Positions 16,464 through 26,456 of a stretch of DNA of 64,000 nucleotides are shown here, piece after piece. How positions within the stretch are numbered: position 1 is the first letter of the stretch; each line of letters begins with the position of its first letter. A program made the position numbers and the translations under genes. The notes beneath the pieces were generated by a model. It worked only from the letters and a program-made list of their open reading frames with translations, was not told the origin of the DNA and searched no databases. This DNA comes from an uncultured Porphyromonadaceae bacterium (lineage in GTDB: Bacteria; Bacteroidota; Bacteroidia; Bacteroidales; Muribaculaceae), in contig URQP01000002.1 of assembly GCA_900550025.1 (NCBI GenBank), positions 5,924 to 69,923 on the forward strand, in the 5' to 3' direction.

Positions 16464-18198
16464 AGAAATACGTCTTATTTTCAACCTTGCGTTTCAACAA
16501 TTCCGATTCAGGATTCAAATCCAAGGCTTTTTTCCATTCACGGAGAGCCCCTTCCGGGTCACCGTTCATAAAAAGGATGTCGCCATAGTGCTCGAACATC
16601 TCTGCCGACGGGTCATCATCGCCATTTTCCGACATAGCACGCTCGATATATTCCAAAGCCTGCTTGTAATCGCGCTTCAGGAAACAAATCCAAGCGTACG
16701 TGTCGAGAAACGAGACATTTTCAGGGTCGGCGTCCACCGCTATCTTCGACATCCGCTCCGCCTTTTCCAAATCTCCCCCAGCTATGCAAAGCGAATAAGA
16801 ATAATTGTTAAGGGCCAGATAATTATTAGGCGACAATTCTATCGCCTTTTCATAATAGCCGAAAGCCGACTGTGTGTCTCCGAGTTTATTATATACTTCC
16901 GCCATACCGGAATATATGTCCGACTCATTGACAATATGCACATCCTTGTTCTTTTCCAAAAGAAGCTGATAGGTAGCAAGGCTTTTTTCGTAATCTTCCG
17001 ACTGGAAATATGCCGTCGCCATTATCTGGTATACCGACAGCTCATCGGGATTATACGACAATGCCTTATCCCCCGCTTCCACCGCTTTTTGCGGCTCATC
17101 GACATATATATAAAGCCACATAAGCCGTTCCCAGCTCTTCACATCGGTAGGATTGATGTCCAATGCATAGGAAAGTTGCTCGGCCGCTTCTTTATAATCG
17201 CGCTTGAACGTAAGGTAATCGCAATAGAGTTTCAATATGTCGCCCTCATGCGGATGCTGTCCGATGACCACCTTAAACATATTATCGACACGCGCGGAGG
17301 AATCGTTTTCCTCTATGCACTGGCGGATGTAATTGGTAAGTATCCTTATTTTCACATCCACATCAAGATTCTTGTTTACAATCGCCGAATTGATTTCCCT
17401 CTCATAGTTCAGGGAATCCCCCTTATTGCTATAGACATTAGCCTTTGAAAGATACACATATCCGTTGTCAGGCTCTATTTTCTGTGCCTTGTCATAATAC
17501 ACCATAGCACTGTCGGCATCCGCAAGCTGCATGAACACATCCCCCATAAGCATATTATACGAAAAATTGCGCGGGGCATCTTTCAACAGCGAGCGTCCTT
17601 CGGAAAGAGCGGCCGCAGTGTCATTAAGAGCCAGCATATATCCTATCTTACGCACCGAAATCGCACTCGAACGCCCTTCGGAACGCTCAAGCGAATCGTA
17701 AGCCGCTATGGCTTTCTGCAACTCGCCCTTACCGGCATATCCGTCGGCAAGCAACGGATAGACCTGCACTTTGCCCGGGTCAATGCTCAAAAGCTTCTCC
17801 CACACGGCAATGGCCTCATCCTTTTTTCCTGCCTGATTGCACACAAGGGCATACAGATAATTCTCATAAAAATCTTCAGGATGACTGTCAAAATGCGACT
17901 TCATCAAGCGCAACCCTTCCTCCACTTTCGTAGCTTGCTGATTATCGAACATCAACAAGGCATAGCCATAATAATAAGCAATTATGGAGTTGCCGGGGTC
18001 AAGCTCGTATGCACGCTGTATCAAATCGTAGAACGAGGCATTGTCGCCTTCCACCCTCTTCACCAACGCTTCCATATACAGCACTTCCGCCTTTCTCACA
18101 TCCGAAGCGGAATCCGTTGTCTTCCTGCCCGGATAAGCAGGCATCACCATTGCGGCAAGAAACGAAGCCACAAATATATACTTTAAAACTGTCTGCAT
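16456..18198 (-). CDS. tetratricopeptide-repeat envelope protein
   Basis: A 580-residue protein with a signal peptide (about 1-24) and TPR units through most of its length; examples are YYYGYALLMFD, VYLSKANVYSNKGDSLNYE and AFGYYEKAIELSPNNYLALNN. TPR arrays are protein-protein scaffolds. Partners are unknown, but it overlaps the DUF4292 lipoprotein gene by 8 nt and belongs to the same envelope operon as the EnvC-like activator, so a periplasmic assembly or division role is plausible. The stop codon TAG lies inside the next gene's beginning. Confidence 0.88.
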   Translation of the reverse strand: MQTVLKYIFVASFLAAMVMPAYPGRKTTDSASDVRKAEVLYMEALVKRVEGDNASFYDLIQRAYELDPGNSIIAYYYGYALLMFDNQQATKVEEGLRLMKSHFDSHPEDFYENYLYALVCNQAGKKDEAIAVWEKLLSIDPGKVQVYPLLADGYAGKGELQKAIAAYDSLERSEGRSSAISVRKIGYMLALNDTAAALSEGRSLLKDAPRNFSYNMLMGDVFMQLADADSAMVYYDKAQKIEPDNGYVYLSKANVYSNKGDSLNYEREINSAIVNKNLDVDVKIRILTNYIRQCIEENDSSARVDNMFKVVIGQHPHEGDILKLYCDYLTFKRDYKEAAEQLSYALDINPTDVKSWERLMWLYIYVDEPQKAVEAGDKALSYNPDELSVYQIMATAYFQSEDYEKSLATYQLLLEKNKDVHIVNESDIYSGMAEVYNKLGDTQSAFGYYEKAIELSPNNYLALNNYSYSLCIAGGDLEKAERMSKIAVDADPENVSFLDTYAWICFLKRDYKQALEYIERAMSENGDDDPSAEMFEHYGDILFMNGDPEGALREWKKALDLNPESELLKRKVENKTYFYE

Positions 18199-18208
18199 TT
18201 TTTCACCG

Positions 18209-18652
18209 CTATTTCATTCCCGTATGCCCGAAACCTCCAGTGCTGCGTCCGCTTTCCGAAAGACTGCCAGACAATTCCCACTCAACCGTAGAATGCCGCG
18301 CCACGACCATCTGGCATATACGCTCTCCATGGTTGACAACAAACGGCTCGGAAGACAGGTTAACCAATATCACACATATCTCGCCACGGTAGTCGGCATC
18401 GATAGTCCCCGGAGAATTGAGAACTGTTATTCCTTTTTTCAACGCCAGCCCACTACGCGGACGTATCTGGCACTCATAACCTTCCGGCAGCTCCATAAAC
18501 AGTCCGGTAGGAATCAGTTTGCGCTCAAGCGGCTGCAATGTGACAGGCGACGGCAAATTCGCCCTCACATCCATTCCCGCAGAGAAAAGAGTGCTATATT
18601 GTGGCAATTCATTATCCGATTTATTGATTATTTTGACTTTAACTCTATCCAT
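18209..18652 (-). CDS. dut: dUTP diphosphatase
   Basis: Trimeric dUTPase hydrolyses dUTP to dUMP and pyrophosphate, keeping uracil out of DNA and feeding dTMP synthesis. All five motifs are visible in 147 residues: AGMDVRANL (1), [11 protein letters not shown] (2), [12 protein letters not shown] (3), GERICQMVV (4) and the C-terminal glycine-rich [11 protein letters not shown] (5). The length is typical. It is the first gene of the dut-TPR-DUF4292-EnvC-like run, 10 nt upstream of the TPR gene. Confidence 0.97.
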   Translation of the reverse strand: MDRVKVKIINKSDNELPQYSTLFSAGMDVRANLPSPVTLQPLERKLIPTGLFMELPEGYECQIRPRSGLALKKGITVLNSPGTIDADYRGEICVILVNLSSEPFVVNHGERICQMVVARHSTVEWELSGSLSESGRSTGGFGHTGMK

Positions 18653-18702
18653 AATCTTTCAAATTCAAATATTTCTGCGAAAATAACTAAACTATACTTA
18701 AA

Positions 18703-18738
18703 CCGCATAGCGGTTAAACAAATTTAACCACTATGCGG
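18703..18738 (-). terminator. probable terminator of the acyl-CoA ligase gene
   Basis: Arms CCGCATAGCGGTTAA (18703-18717) and TTAACCACTATGCGG (18724-18738) pair with one wobble around a 6-nt loop, 24 nt after the stop codon. The minus-strand tail is T-rich only in part (TTAAGTATAG), so termination efficiency is uncertain. Confidence 0.6.
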
Positions 18739-18762
18739 CATTTACATTCAGTTGCCATACGG

Positions 18763-20415
18763 TCACCCCCTCTGGTAGAGGTAACGCTTAATCGACCTTT
18801 TAGGAGTCTTTTCGAATTCTTCCGTATAAATTTTCACCCCGGCCACCTGTGAATAGGAAGGCAATTCCTGATTCAGATTGACGATGTTATCATTCATAAT
18901 TCTCTCAATATCGGCATTTCCAAGCGACTGCTGCCGCGCCAATTCAAAATCAGGATACACAAGAGCGACGATTTTGCCATCATCAGAAACCACAATCGAC
19001 TCGCAGACGTAAGGCATATTATTGAGTTTCTGCTCGATTTCTTCCGGATATATGTTCTGCCCTGAAGGTCCGAGAATCATATTCTTGTTGCGGCCGCGTA
19101 TATAAATGAACCCGTCACTGTCCATACAACATAAGTCGCCGGTATAAAGCCAGCCTCCGCGCAATGACTCTTTCGTGGCTTCGTCATTTTTATAATAACC
19201 GAGCATCACATTATCACCCTTCACTTTCAATTCCCCGGCCACATTCTCAGGATCGGCAGATTCCACCACCGCCGTAATGCCATCGACCACCTTTCCGCAC
19301 GAGCCCATACGGTTTTCCTCATGCCCGGCATACGAAATGAGCGGCGCACACTCCGTCATGCCATAGCCTACTGTATATGGGAACTCTATACGTCGCAGGA
19401 ACTTCTCCACATCCTTATTCAAAGCCGCACCGCCAATGATAATCTCATTAAGATTACCTCCGAATGTCTCATTGAGTTTAGCCTTTATCTTTCCAAGAAG
19501 ATGGTCGTTGACAAAAGGCATAGTCATCAGCAGCTTCATATAAGGTTTCTCCAGCAGCGGGAACACCTTTGTCTTTATGATTTTCTCAAGAATCAACGGG
19601 ACAGTAACTATCAACCGTGGCTTGACTTTAGCAAAAGCCTCGATTATTATCTTCGGGGAAGGTATGCGTGTAAGGAAATATATATGGCATCCTTTCGAGA
19701 ACGGATGCATCATCTCAATCACTAATCCAAGCATATGGGCAAGCGGAAGCATACATATCAAGCCGTCGCCCGGACCAAGGAAAGTAAGCTTATCGAGAGC
19801 AAAATTGATGTTCGACTCTATCGCCCGGTAAGGAATCATCACCCCTTTCGAAAAGCCCGTAGAGCCCGACGTGTAGCTCAACACAGCCAACGAATCCCTG
19901 TCGAACTCACCATATACGACATCCTCTTTGGTGAACCGTTCCGGATAGCGGTTGCCGAACAGAGCGTTCAGAGTCTTACGCGCCTCCGTTATAGCCTCGT
20001 CGCGCGACAAAAGCAAACTATAATCGGCTATATTAAAAACCCCTTCGATATAGGGCATATTGTCGGCATCAAGATTTTCCCAAATAGAGCTGTCGGCAAA
20101 AAGCAATTTAGCCTCCGAATGGTTGATTATATGCAACATATTATCAGGCTTGAACTCATGGAGAATAGGCACAGCCACAGCCCCATAAGTCAATACAGCC
20201 AAAAACGCAACCGACCACTGCGTACCATTCTTGCCACAAATGGCAATCTTGTCACCCCTGACTATGCCAGCTTTATCAAACAACAGATGCAATTTTGCTA
20301 TTTTCCGTGCCACATCCCTATATTGCAGGGAAATACCATTAAAATCGGTCATAGCCAACTCTTCCCAATTTTTCCGTATTGCACGCTCTATTATCTTATT
20401 TATATGCTGTCCCAT
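18763..20415 (-). CDS. long-chain fatty-acid-CoA ligase family protein
   Basis: A 550-residue AMP-forming acyl-CoA synthetase. The ATP/AMP signature LSYTSGSTGFSKGVM lies near residue 185, the A5 motif GYGMTECAPL near 350, the A7 motif YTGDL near 425, and a C-terminal KRSIKRYLY lysine motif at the end. Such enzymes activate fatty acids with ATP and CoA for phospholipid or lipid A-related synthesis or degradation; chain length cannot be read from sequence. It stands alone between kdsA (63 nt upstream) and its own terminator. Confidence 0.9.
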   Translation of the reverse strand: MGQHINKIIERAIRKNWEELAMTDFNGISLQYRDVARKIAKLHLLFDKAGIVRGDKIAICGKNGTQWSVAFLAVLTYGAVAVPILHEFKPDNMLHIINHSEAKLLFADSSIWENLDADNMPYIEGVFNIADYSLLLSRDEAITEARKTLNALFGNRYPERFTKEDVVYGEFDRDSLAVLSYTSGSTGFSKGVMIPYRAIESNINFALDKLTFLGPGDGLICMLPLAHMLGLVIEMMHPFSKGCHIYFLTRIPSPKIIIEAFAKVKPRLIVTVPLILEKIIKTKVFPLLEKPYMKLLMTMPFVNDHLLGKIKAKLNETFGGNLNEIIIGGAALNKDVEKFLRRIEFPYTVGYGMTECAPLISYAGHEENRMGSCGKVVDGITAVVESADPENVAGELKVKGDNVMLGYYKNDEATKESLRGGWLYTGDLCCMDSDGFIYIRGRNKNMILGPSGQNIYPEEIEQKLNNMPYVCESIVVSDDGKIVALVYPDFELARQQSLGNADIERIMNDNIVNLNQELPSYSQVAGVKIYTEEFEKTPKRSIKRYLYQRG

Positions 20416-20478
20416 AGTCGTAAGTTTTTAATTAATTCCACACTTTACTATATAAACACACCACAAGGGTATATTTGT

Positions 20479-21291
20479 TCACACGCCAAGACGATTAACC
20501 GCCATTCTAAGCTCTGTAAGCCTTTCAAGCAAGCCTCCAATCTTTTCAAGAGGAAGCATATTGGCACCGTCAGATTTAGCGACAGAAGGATTCTGATGCG
20601 TTTCCATGAACAAGCCGTCGGCACCGGCCGCAATGCCACATCGCGCAAGCGTCTCTATCAAGTGCGGAAGCCCTCCTGTCACACCCGCAGTCTGATTGGG
20701 CTGCTGGAGCGAATGCGTCACATCGAGTATCACCGGCGCATAATGCCTCATAACCGGAAATCCACGAAAATCCACAATCAAATCCTGATAACCAAACGTA
20801 GTGCCACGCTCCGTTATCGCGACATCATCATTACCGGCATCCCTCACTTTCTGAACGGCAAACTGCATAGCCTCCGGCGACAGGAACTGCCCTTTCTTGA
20901 TATTCACCATCTTACCGGTCTTTGCCGCAGCTACAAGCAAGTCCGTCTGACGACACAAAAACGCAGGAATCTGGAGCACATCCACATATTCAGCCGCCAT
21001 CGCAGCCTCTTCCGGTGTATGTATGTCTGTGACAACAGGAATATTGAATGTATCCTTTACTTTTTTCAATATCTCCAACGCCTTTATGTCGCCGATTCCG
21101 GTAAACGAATCAATGCGTGAACGGTTAGCCTTGCGGTAGCTGCCTTTGAACACGTATGGGATATCCAGCTTCTTGGCTATTTCCAAAACATGTCCCGCAA
21201 TATCCATAGCCATATCTTCACCCTCTATCACGCAAGGGCCGGCAAGGAGAAAGAAATTACCTGTTTTTGACGATTTGAGTTGTTCTATCAT
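20479..21291 (-). CDS. kdsA: 3-deoxy-8-phosphooctulonate synthase
   Basis: KdsA condenses arabinose-5-phosphate with phosphoenolpyruvate to give Kdo-8-phosphate, the first committed step of Kdo for the lipopolysaccharide core. The 270 residues show FFLLAGPCVIEG, the FKGSYRKANRSRIDSFTG substrate loop, PVVTDIHTPEEA, and the HSLQQPN and LFMETHQNPSVAKSDGANM C-terminal blocks. The gene begins 1 nt after the rsmE stop, so it shares that mRNA. Confidence 0.97.
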   Translation of the reverse strand: MIEQLKSSKTGNFFLLAGPCVIEGEDMAMDIAGHVLEIAKKLDIPYVFKGSYRKANRSRIDSFTGIGDIKALEILKKVKDTFNIPVVTDIHTPEEAAMAAEYVDVLQIPAFLCRQTDLLVAAAKTGKMVNIKKGQFLSPEAMQFAVQKVRDAGNDDVAITERGTTFGYQDLIVDFRGFPVMRHYAPVILDVTHSLQQPNQTAGVTGGLPHLIETLARCGIAAGADGLFMETHQNPSVAKSDGANMLPLEKIGGLLERLTELRMAVNRLGV

Positions 21292-21292
21292 A

Positions 21293-21997
21293 TTACAATT
21301 GATTTATAGCATGTATGGCAGCACAGGCAAACACGCCGGCCGTCTCTGTCCGCAAGCGGCTTTCGCCTAAACTTACAGGAATGAATCCGGCACTTATAGC
21401 CGACCTTATCTCGTCCTTGCTGAAATCGCCCTCCGGCCCTATCATAACAAGCACGTCACCGCCTTTATTGTATTCTTTCACGAAATCGCGTCTTTCTATC
21501 TCACGGTCGCAATATGCGATGAAACGTTGCCCGGAAAACGCCTTATTTATCACTTCATTAACAGGCGTCAATCCGTCTATCGCAGGCAACACCGTTTTCA
21601 ACGACTGTTTCATCGCTGAAACGGCTATCTTATGCAAGCGTTCCGTCTTAAGAACTTTCCTTTCAGAATAACGGCAAGCTATCGGGATTATACGGTCAAC
21701 CCCCATCTCCACAACTTTCTCGACCATCCATTCCAGCCGGTCGATGTTCTTTGTAGGAGCAATGGCCACGGTTATCCCACAGCCCCAATGCGACGGAATA
21801 TACCGCTTGCTGACAATATTCACTGCACACCGTTTGGCATTCGCTTCACTCAACTCACAGACAAACAGATTTCCATTCCCGTCGACAATCTCGATTTCCG
21901 AGCCTTCAGCCAATCGAAGGACACGGACGCAATGCTTCGCCTCATCTTCCGGCAAAACGCCTGTCACTTCAATATCAGGAGCAAAGAACCTGTGCAT
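21293..21997 (-). CDS. rsmE: 16S rRNA m3U1498 methyltransferase
   Basis: RsmE methylates N3 of U1498 of 16S rRNA using S-adenosylmethionine. The 234-residue protein has an N-terminal PUA-like domain (MHRFFAPDIE, HCVRVLR) and a C-terminal SPOUT trefoil knot with VMIGPEGDFSKDEI and SLGESRLRTETAG. ATG at 21997 is chosen over an in-frame TTG two codons upstream. It lies 8 nt after the nucleoside transporter gene and 1 nt before kdsA. Confidence 0.95.
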   Translation of the reverse strand: MHRFFAPDIEVTGVLPEDEAKHCVRVLRLAEGSEIEIVDGNGNLFVCELSEANAKRCAVNIVSKRYIPSHWGCGITVAIAPTKNIDRLEWMVEKVVEMGVDRIIPIACRYSERKVLKTERLHKIAVSAMKQSLKTVLPAIDGLTPVNEVINKAFSGQRFIAYCDREIERRDFVKEYNKGGDVLVMIGPEGDFSKDEIRSAISAGFIPVSLGESRLRTETAGVFACAAIHAINQL

Positions 21998-22005
21998 AAT
22001 CAAGC

Positions 22006-23259
22006 TTATTTGCGTTTATCTTTGAAAACTAAAGCAAACAGAACTGCGACAACCAAAGCGTAAGCCGAGAAAATAAGCCAAGATGTCTGCCAGCCGTCAG
22101 TCTGCGGGACAGCAGAATTGAAATCAACAAACCGGTTGATTACAGCCTGCGCGCTAAGCGTACCCACAGTAGCGCCGATTCCGTTTGTCATGATGACAAA
22201 CAACCCTTGCGCGCTGGAACGCACGCTTATGTCTGTCTCCTTGTCGACAAACAGCGACCCCGACACATTAAAGAAATCAAAGGCAACGCCATACACAATC
22301 ATCGAAAGGACAAACATCCATACTCCAGCACCCGGATCTCCGAACCCGAACAAACCGAACCTCAGAACCCATGCGACCATGGCTATCAGCATCACCCGCT
22401 TTATCCCGTAACGGCTCAAGACAAAAGGTATCAAAAGAATGCACAAAGCCTCGGAAATCTGGGATAAGGAAATCAGTATGTTGGCATGCTGCACCCCGAA
22501 TGTATCGGCATACTCCGGTATTGCCTCGAAACTGGTTATATAAGGATTGGCGAAGCCATTCGTTATCTGTAACGATATGCCAAGAAGCATCGAGAATATG
22601 AAGAATATAGCCATACGCTTCTGCTTGAACAGCAAAAACGCCTTCAAACCCAAAGCCTCGACTACTGATTTAGAATTTCCACCTTTAGATACAGGACAAG
22701 AAGGTAGAGTCAAAGCATATAATCCAAGCAGAATGCCTACTGTGCCACAAGCGAAGAATTGGCCGTAATTGTCCTGCAATCCAAGCAAATCAACCGTCCA
22801 CATCATACAAATGAATCCGATAGTGCCAAGCGTCCGGATAGGAGGGAATGCCTTTACCGTATCGAGCCCGACTTTCTCAAGCGAAGTATATGCAACCGAA
22901 TTCGACAATGCCAAAGTAGGCATATAAAATGCGACACTGACTGAATACAGCGCAAACAAGCACCCGAAACTTGCATCCGAGCCTTCAACCATTCCATAAT
23001 ATCCGGCACTTATCATAAATGCAGCTGCTATTATATGGCTTATGCTCAACAATCGTTGCGCCGGAATCCAACGGTCGGCGATTATGCCGAGTAACGCCGG
23101 CATAAACAATGAAACGATTCCCTGCATGGCATAGAAAAGCCCGATGTTCTCACCCATTCCTATACGTCCGAGATAAGTTCCCATCGACGTAAGATAAGCG
23201 CCCCACACGGCAAATTGCAGGAAATTCATCACTGCCAGTCTTATACGAATATGTCCCAT
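22006..23259 (-). CDS. nucleoside:H+ symporter, MFS family
   Basis: A 417-residue, 12-helix inner-membrane permease of the nucleoside-proton symporter branch (NupG/XapB-like), probably importing purine and pyrimidine nucleosides. The N-terminal LAVMNFLQFAVWGAYLTSMG and the loop GIIADRWIPAQRLL are characteristic, as is SGSLFVDKETD in a late loop. Substrate specificity is inferred from the family. It is cotranscribed with rsmE (8 nt gap), and 46 nt separate it from the bifunctional nuclease gene upstream. Confidence 0.9.
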   Translation of the reverse strand: MGHIRIRLAVMNFLQFAVWGAYLTSMGTYLGRIGMGENIGLFYAMQGIVSLFMPALLGIIADRWIPAQRLLSISHIIAAAFMISAGYYGMVEGSDASFGCLFALYSVSVAFYMPTLALSNSVAYTSLEKVGLDTVKAFPPIRTLGTIGFICMMWTVDLLGLQDNYGQFFACGTVGILLGLYALTLPSCPVSKGGNSKSVVEALGLKAFLLFKQKRMAIFFIFSMLLGISLQITNGFANPYITSFEAIPEYADTFGVQHANILISLSQISEALCILLIPFVLSRYGIKRVMLIAMVAWVLRFGLFGFGDPGAGVWMFVLSMIVYGVAFDFFNVSGSLFVDKETDISVRSSAQGLFVIMTNGIGATVGTLSAQAVINRFVDFNSAVPQTDGWQTSWLIFSAYALVVAVLFALVFKDKRK

Positions 23260-23305
23260 TTCTTCTGTTTTTAAATTTATGATATTTGGATTTTATTCAA
23301 TCAAT

Positions 23306-23911
23306 TCATTTTTCTGCATTTTGCGCCTTTTTCTCATCAATCACCTTCTTGATTTCAGCCGCCCGCTCATACTCTTCTTTCACGATGCTCGACTGCAGCA
23401 TCTTTTCCAGTTCAGGTATGGCAAAACGAGTCAAAGGCACAGTTTCCATCCCTTCCGGCACAGAAACAGTCTCGTCGGCAACAATAGTATCGTCACCTGT
23501 AACCGAGAATCCTGTGTTTTGAAGGATTTCGCTTGTTGTATATATAGGAGTTTTTGTCCGTAAAGCTATCGCTATGGCATCCGATGTGCGTGAATCTATC
23601 CTTACATCCCTTTCTCCATCAGAGAATGTAATCTCCGAATAAAATACTCCCCTCTGGAATTTATAAATGAACACCTCTTTCACAACAATCCCGAAAGCAT
23701 GGGTCATAGTGTGAAACACATCGTGAATCAACGGACGAGGCAACTGCACATTCTCCAGCTTGGCGGCAATGGATTGCGCTTCCGCCGCTCCGATTACCAC
23801 AGGAATACGGAACTTTCCGCCTTCCTCCGCAAGAATCAACGCGTATGCCCCTGACTGTATCTGGTTGTATGTGACTCCCAGCACCCTGAGTTTCACTTTC
23901 TTCTCATCCAT
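23306..23911 (-). CDS. bifunctional nuclease-domain protein with UVR motif
   Basis: A 201-residue cytoplasmic protein. Residues about 5-135 are a BFN domain (DUF151 family; IPVVIGAAEAQSIA, RIDSRTSDAIAIALR). The C-terminal region about 160-192 carries a UvrB/UvrC-interaction-type motif (LEKMLQSSIVKEEYERAAEI), which in other proteins mediates contacts with UvrB, UvrC or McsA. DNase and RNase activity has been reported for plant members; here it is inference. The mnmA gene lies 4 nt upstream, so the pair is cotranscribed. Confidence 0.9.
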   Translation of the reverse strand: MDEKKVKLRVLGVTYNQIQSGAYALILAEEGGKFRIPVVIGAAEAQSIAAKLENVQLPRPLIHDVFHTMTHAFGIVVKEVFIYKFQRGVFYSEITFSDGERDVRIDSRTSDAIAIALRTKTPIYTTSEILQNTGFSVTGDDTIVADETVSVPEGMETVPLTRFAIPELEKMLQSSIVKEEYERAAEIKKVIDEKKAQNAEK

Positions 23912-23915
23912 AGCC

Positions 23916-24995
23916 CTATCTATTAATTTTCTGTCCGGTTATCACCCCGCTGCCATAACACAGATGCCCTTCAGCATCATAAATAACGGCAAACTGCCCC
24001 GGAGCGATTCCCTGCACTTTATTCTCTGACTCAATCATATATTCCGAACCGCCCAAATGCACGAGCTTAGCTTTCATAAACTCAGGCGTATGACGGTTCT
24101 TAAACATAATTTCAACCGGCTCCGTAACGTTTTCCCACGGATTTCCGGAAATGAAATGCATCTCGTCAATATGGATGGTTTTTCCATATTGCTTGTCGGT
24201 GTCGTAACCGTTGCTGACATATATCGTGTTATCAGCAACGTTTTTCTTCACTACATACCACGGCCCACCACTCAGGCCAAGCCCTTTCCGCTGCCCGATA
24301 GTATGAAACCAGTACCCTTTATGCTCCCCTATTTTCTTTCCGGTCTCTATCTCTATGATATTGCCCTTCTTCTCTCCGAGATGACGGCGGATAAAATCAT
24401 TATAATTAATTTTACCAAGGAAACAAATTCCTTGACTGTCCTTACGGTAGGCGTTAGGCAACTTAGACTCTACCGCAATGCGCCTTACCTCACTTTTAGG
24501 CAACGAACCTATAGGAAACATCAGATGCGACAATTGCCCATAACTGATTTGCGCAAGGAAATCAGTCTGGTCCTTGACCCGGTCGACCGCCGTAGCAAGA
24601 TAAATTTTCCCGTCGACTACATCCGTAGTGGCATAGTGCCCGGTTGCCGTCTTGTCGAAATCCTTGCCCCACCGCTGCTCGAAATAGCCGAACTTTATCA
24701 TCTTGTTGCACATCATATCCGGATTAGGCGTAAGCCCTGCCTTCACAGTACGCAACGCATACTCCATCACATTGTCCCAATACTCCTGATGCAACGAGAC
24801 CACCTCAAGCGGCAATCCGTATTTATGCGCGATAGCCGTACACATTTCTATATCCTCTTCGGCAGAACAGCCACCTTCATCCGTATCCATACCGATACGT
24901 ATATAGAATAACGTCAGATTGTGGCCTTCCTCTTTCAGCTTATGCACGACGACAGCACTGTCGACACCTCCGGATATTAAAACGGCTATATTCAT
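23916..24995 (-). CDS. mnmA: tRNA 2-thiouridylase MnmA
   Basis: MnmA puts sulfur on C2 of the wobble uridine of tRNA-Lys, -Glu and -Gln. In 359 residues: PP-loop SGGVDSAV (8-15), first catalytic cysteine C96 in [13 protein letters not shown], the ATGHYA block, and second catalytic cysteine C191 in [12 protein letters not shown]. The C-terminal barrel domains follow. All key residues are present. DoxX lies 3 nt upstream and the BFN gene 4 nt downstream. Confidence 0.96.
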   Translation of the reverse strand: MNIAVLISGGVDSAVVVHKLKEEGHNLTLFYIRIGMDTDEGGCSAEEDIEMCTAIAHKYGLPLEVVSLHQEYWDNVMEYALRTVKAGLTPNPDMMCNKMIKFGYFEQRWGKDFDKTATGHYATTDVVDGKIYLATAVDRVKDQTDFLAQISYGQLSHLMFPIGSLPKSEVRRIAVESKLPNAYRKDSQGICFLGKINYNDFIRRHLGEKKGNIIEIETGKKIGEHKGYWFHTIGQRKGLGLSGGPWYVVKKNVADNTIYVSNGYDTDKQYGKTIHIDEMHFISGNPWENVTEPVEIMFKNRHTPEFMKAKLVHLGGSEYMIESENKVQGIAPGQFAVIYDAEGHLCYGSGVITGQKINR

Positions 24996-24998
24996 CTA

Positions 24999-25508
24999 TT
25001 ATATATTCTTCAATTCGTTCAAATTATTCTTATTGGCGAAATAGAGCGACAACAAATAATCGACAGATATTTTACCCGGCCCGGCCAGCACTATGAAGAA
25101 AAACATTCCAACAAACATGATTGGCACATAGCCCATCTGCATACTTGCAAACACCCCTGACTGCGTAACCTGCTGGGCAGAAAGGTCGATAATGTTGCCG
25201 TCCAGCAAATAATATTCGGCGGCCACCATCGAAATCATCGGCGGCACGGCCGCTATACGCGTAATAAAACCGAAAATCACCAATGCAGAGAACAGCAATT
25301 CGATGACAATCATAACTACAAGCGTCATTTCCGAACCCATCCCGAACATAGTTGGAAATATTTCCGAGAAAAAATCGTAATTTGCCATCTGGCGTATACC
25401 GAACTGCATAAACAATATCCCGGCGAACATCCGCATAAAGAACCGGGCAAGATTGCCATAGGAACGGTATGCCCCGATTATGAAAAACTTTCTGATTTTA
25501 CGGTTCAT
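24999..25508 (-). CDS. DoxX-family membrane protein
   Basis: A 169-residue protein with four hydrophobic helices and the DoxX opening FFMRMFAGILFMQFGIRQM. DoxX proteins are small quinone-linked or redox-related membrane proteins in some bacteria; function here is unknown. It lies 15 nt downstream of the DUF5106 gene and 3 nt upstream of mnmA, within one continuous operon. Confidence 0.85.
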   Translation of the reverse strand: MNRKIRKFFIIGAYRSYGNLARFFMRMFAGILFMQFGIRQMANYDFFSEIFPTMFGMGSEMTLVVMIVIELLFSALVIFGFITRIAAVPPMISMVAAEYYLLDGNIIDLSAQQVTQSGVFASMQMGYVPIMFVGMFFFIVLAGPGKISVDYLLSLYFANKNNLNELKNI

Positions 25509-25523
25509 ATTATAAATTTTTCA

Positions 25524-26405
25524 TTAAACGCCAAGCGAATTGCCCAATTGAGCCATCAAAGAAAGCACCTGCTCTATAGCCGGACTCTTCGCTATGATTT
25601 TCTTATCCGCGCCAAGCAAATAAACCGACGGCTGGAGACGAAGGTCGTAAACACGTTCCATATCCGGCACCATTGCCGTGTACCACAACGCGTCATCGCC
25701 ACTCTTGTCCTTAGTCCTGTTGGAATAGATTGAAACGACATTCACCGCACCATTCTTTATAAGCCTTCCAGTAACGACATCAGTGCTTAAACGCAATTTG
25801 TAAATCGAAGTATCAAAATCCCCGTCGACATTGAATATCAAGACAGTGTATTGCGACTGCAACGTATGCAATGCCGCACCTGCGCCACCCTTTGAGACAG
25901 GCATATCACCAAAAACAGAATTGATTCGGGAGTTGTTGATTTTCGCCGCATTCTCCTGCAACACGTTCTTCAAGCCGTCATCCACTTTCTTGTTATCAAT
26001 CAGATGGCGGGCAAAAATCAGATAGACATCGTCACTGCAAAACTGCGACATAGGATTATATACCTCAGAATCGAGAAAACCGGCCACCGTCCTGAGATTA
26101 GCTTCATTCTTTGCCACCTTGTCAACGAATTTCTTTACTGCCTTGTCAACCTCGTCGACATCGGCAAGCGGGAAAAACGAAAGAAAATCCGTAAAAGTCT
26201 CACGGAACGATTCGATATTGGTTATCTCCTCCTTATCCAGCTTGCACTCGTCCCACAAACGATTTATCATGAAATTAGAACGCATATTGACTTTCGTCAA
26301 CTGGTCCGGAACCTGAGGATATTCAAATAACGGCTCTGCAGCATTCCCTGCAAAAGGAAGCGCCAACGCCACACAACAAGCTATACTGATAAAAACACGT
26401 TTCAT
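25524..26405 (-). CDS. exported DUF5106 protein, thioredoxin-like
   Basis: A 293-residue protein with a signal peptide (about 1-22, ending AGNAA). It looks like the DUF5106 family of Bacteroidales, whose C-terminal half has a thioredoxin-like fold (TVLIFNVDGDFDTSI, LRLQPSVYLLGADKKIIAKS). The CxxC redox motif of true thioredoxins is absent at the expected place after the FNVDGDF strand, so disulfide exchange is unlikely. It heads the operon that runs to kdsA; its promoter is at 26449-26456. Confidence 0.75.
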   Translation of the reverse strand: MKRVFISIACCVALALPFAGNAAEPLFEYPQVPDQLTKVNMRSNFMINRLWDECKLDKEEITNIESFRETFTDFLSFFPLADVDEVDKAVKKFVDKVAKNEANLRTVAGFLDSEVYNPMSQFCSDDVYLIFARHLIDNKKVDDGLKNVLQENAAKINNSRINSVFGDMPVSKGGAGAALHTLQSQYTVLIFNVDGDFDTSIYKLRLSTDVVTGRLIKNGAVNVVSIYSNRTKDKSGDDALWYTAMVPDMERVYDLRLQPSVYLLGADKKIIAKSPAIEQVLSLMAQLGNSLGV

Positions 26406-26448
26406 ATCACAATCTTAAAAAACATAGCCGATAAGGCTTATATTGTCG

Positions 26449-26456
26449 CAAAGATA
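26449..26456 (-). promoter_or_regulatory. -7 box of the DUF5106-to-kdsA operon
   Basis: The minus strand reads TATCTTTG, preceded upstream by the CTCGATTTGCAC spacer shared with other promoters in this window. It is 43 nt from the ATG. It forms a divergent pair with the -7 box at 26560-26567. Confidence 0.6.

Noticed and set aside
25524-26405. Thiol-disulfide oxidoreductase function for the DUF5106 protein
   Set aside because: The thioredoxin-like half lacks a CxxC motif at the active-site position.
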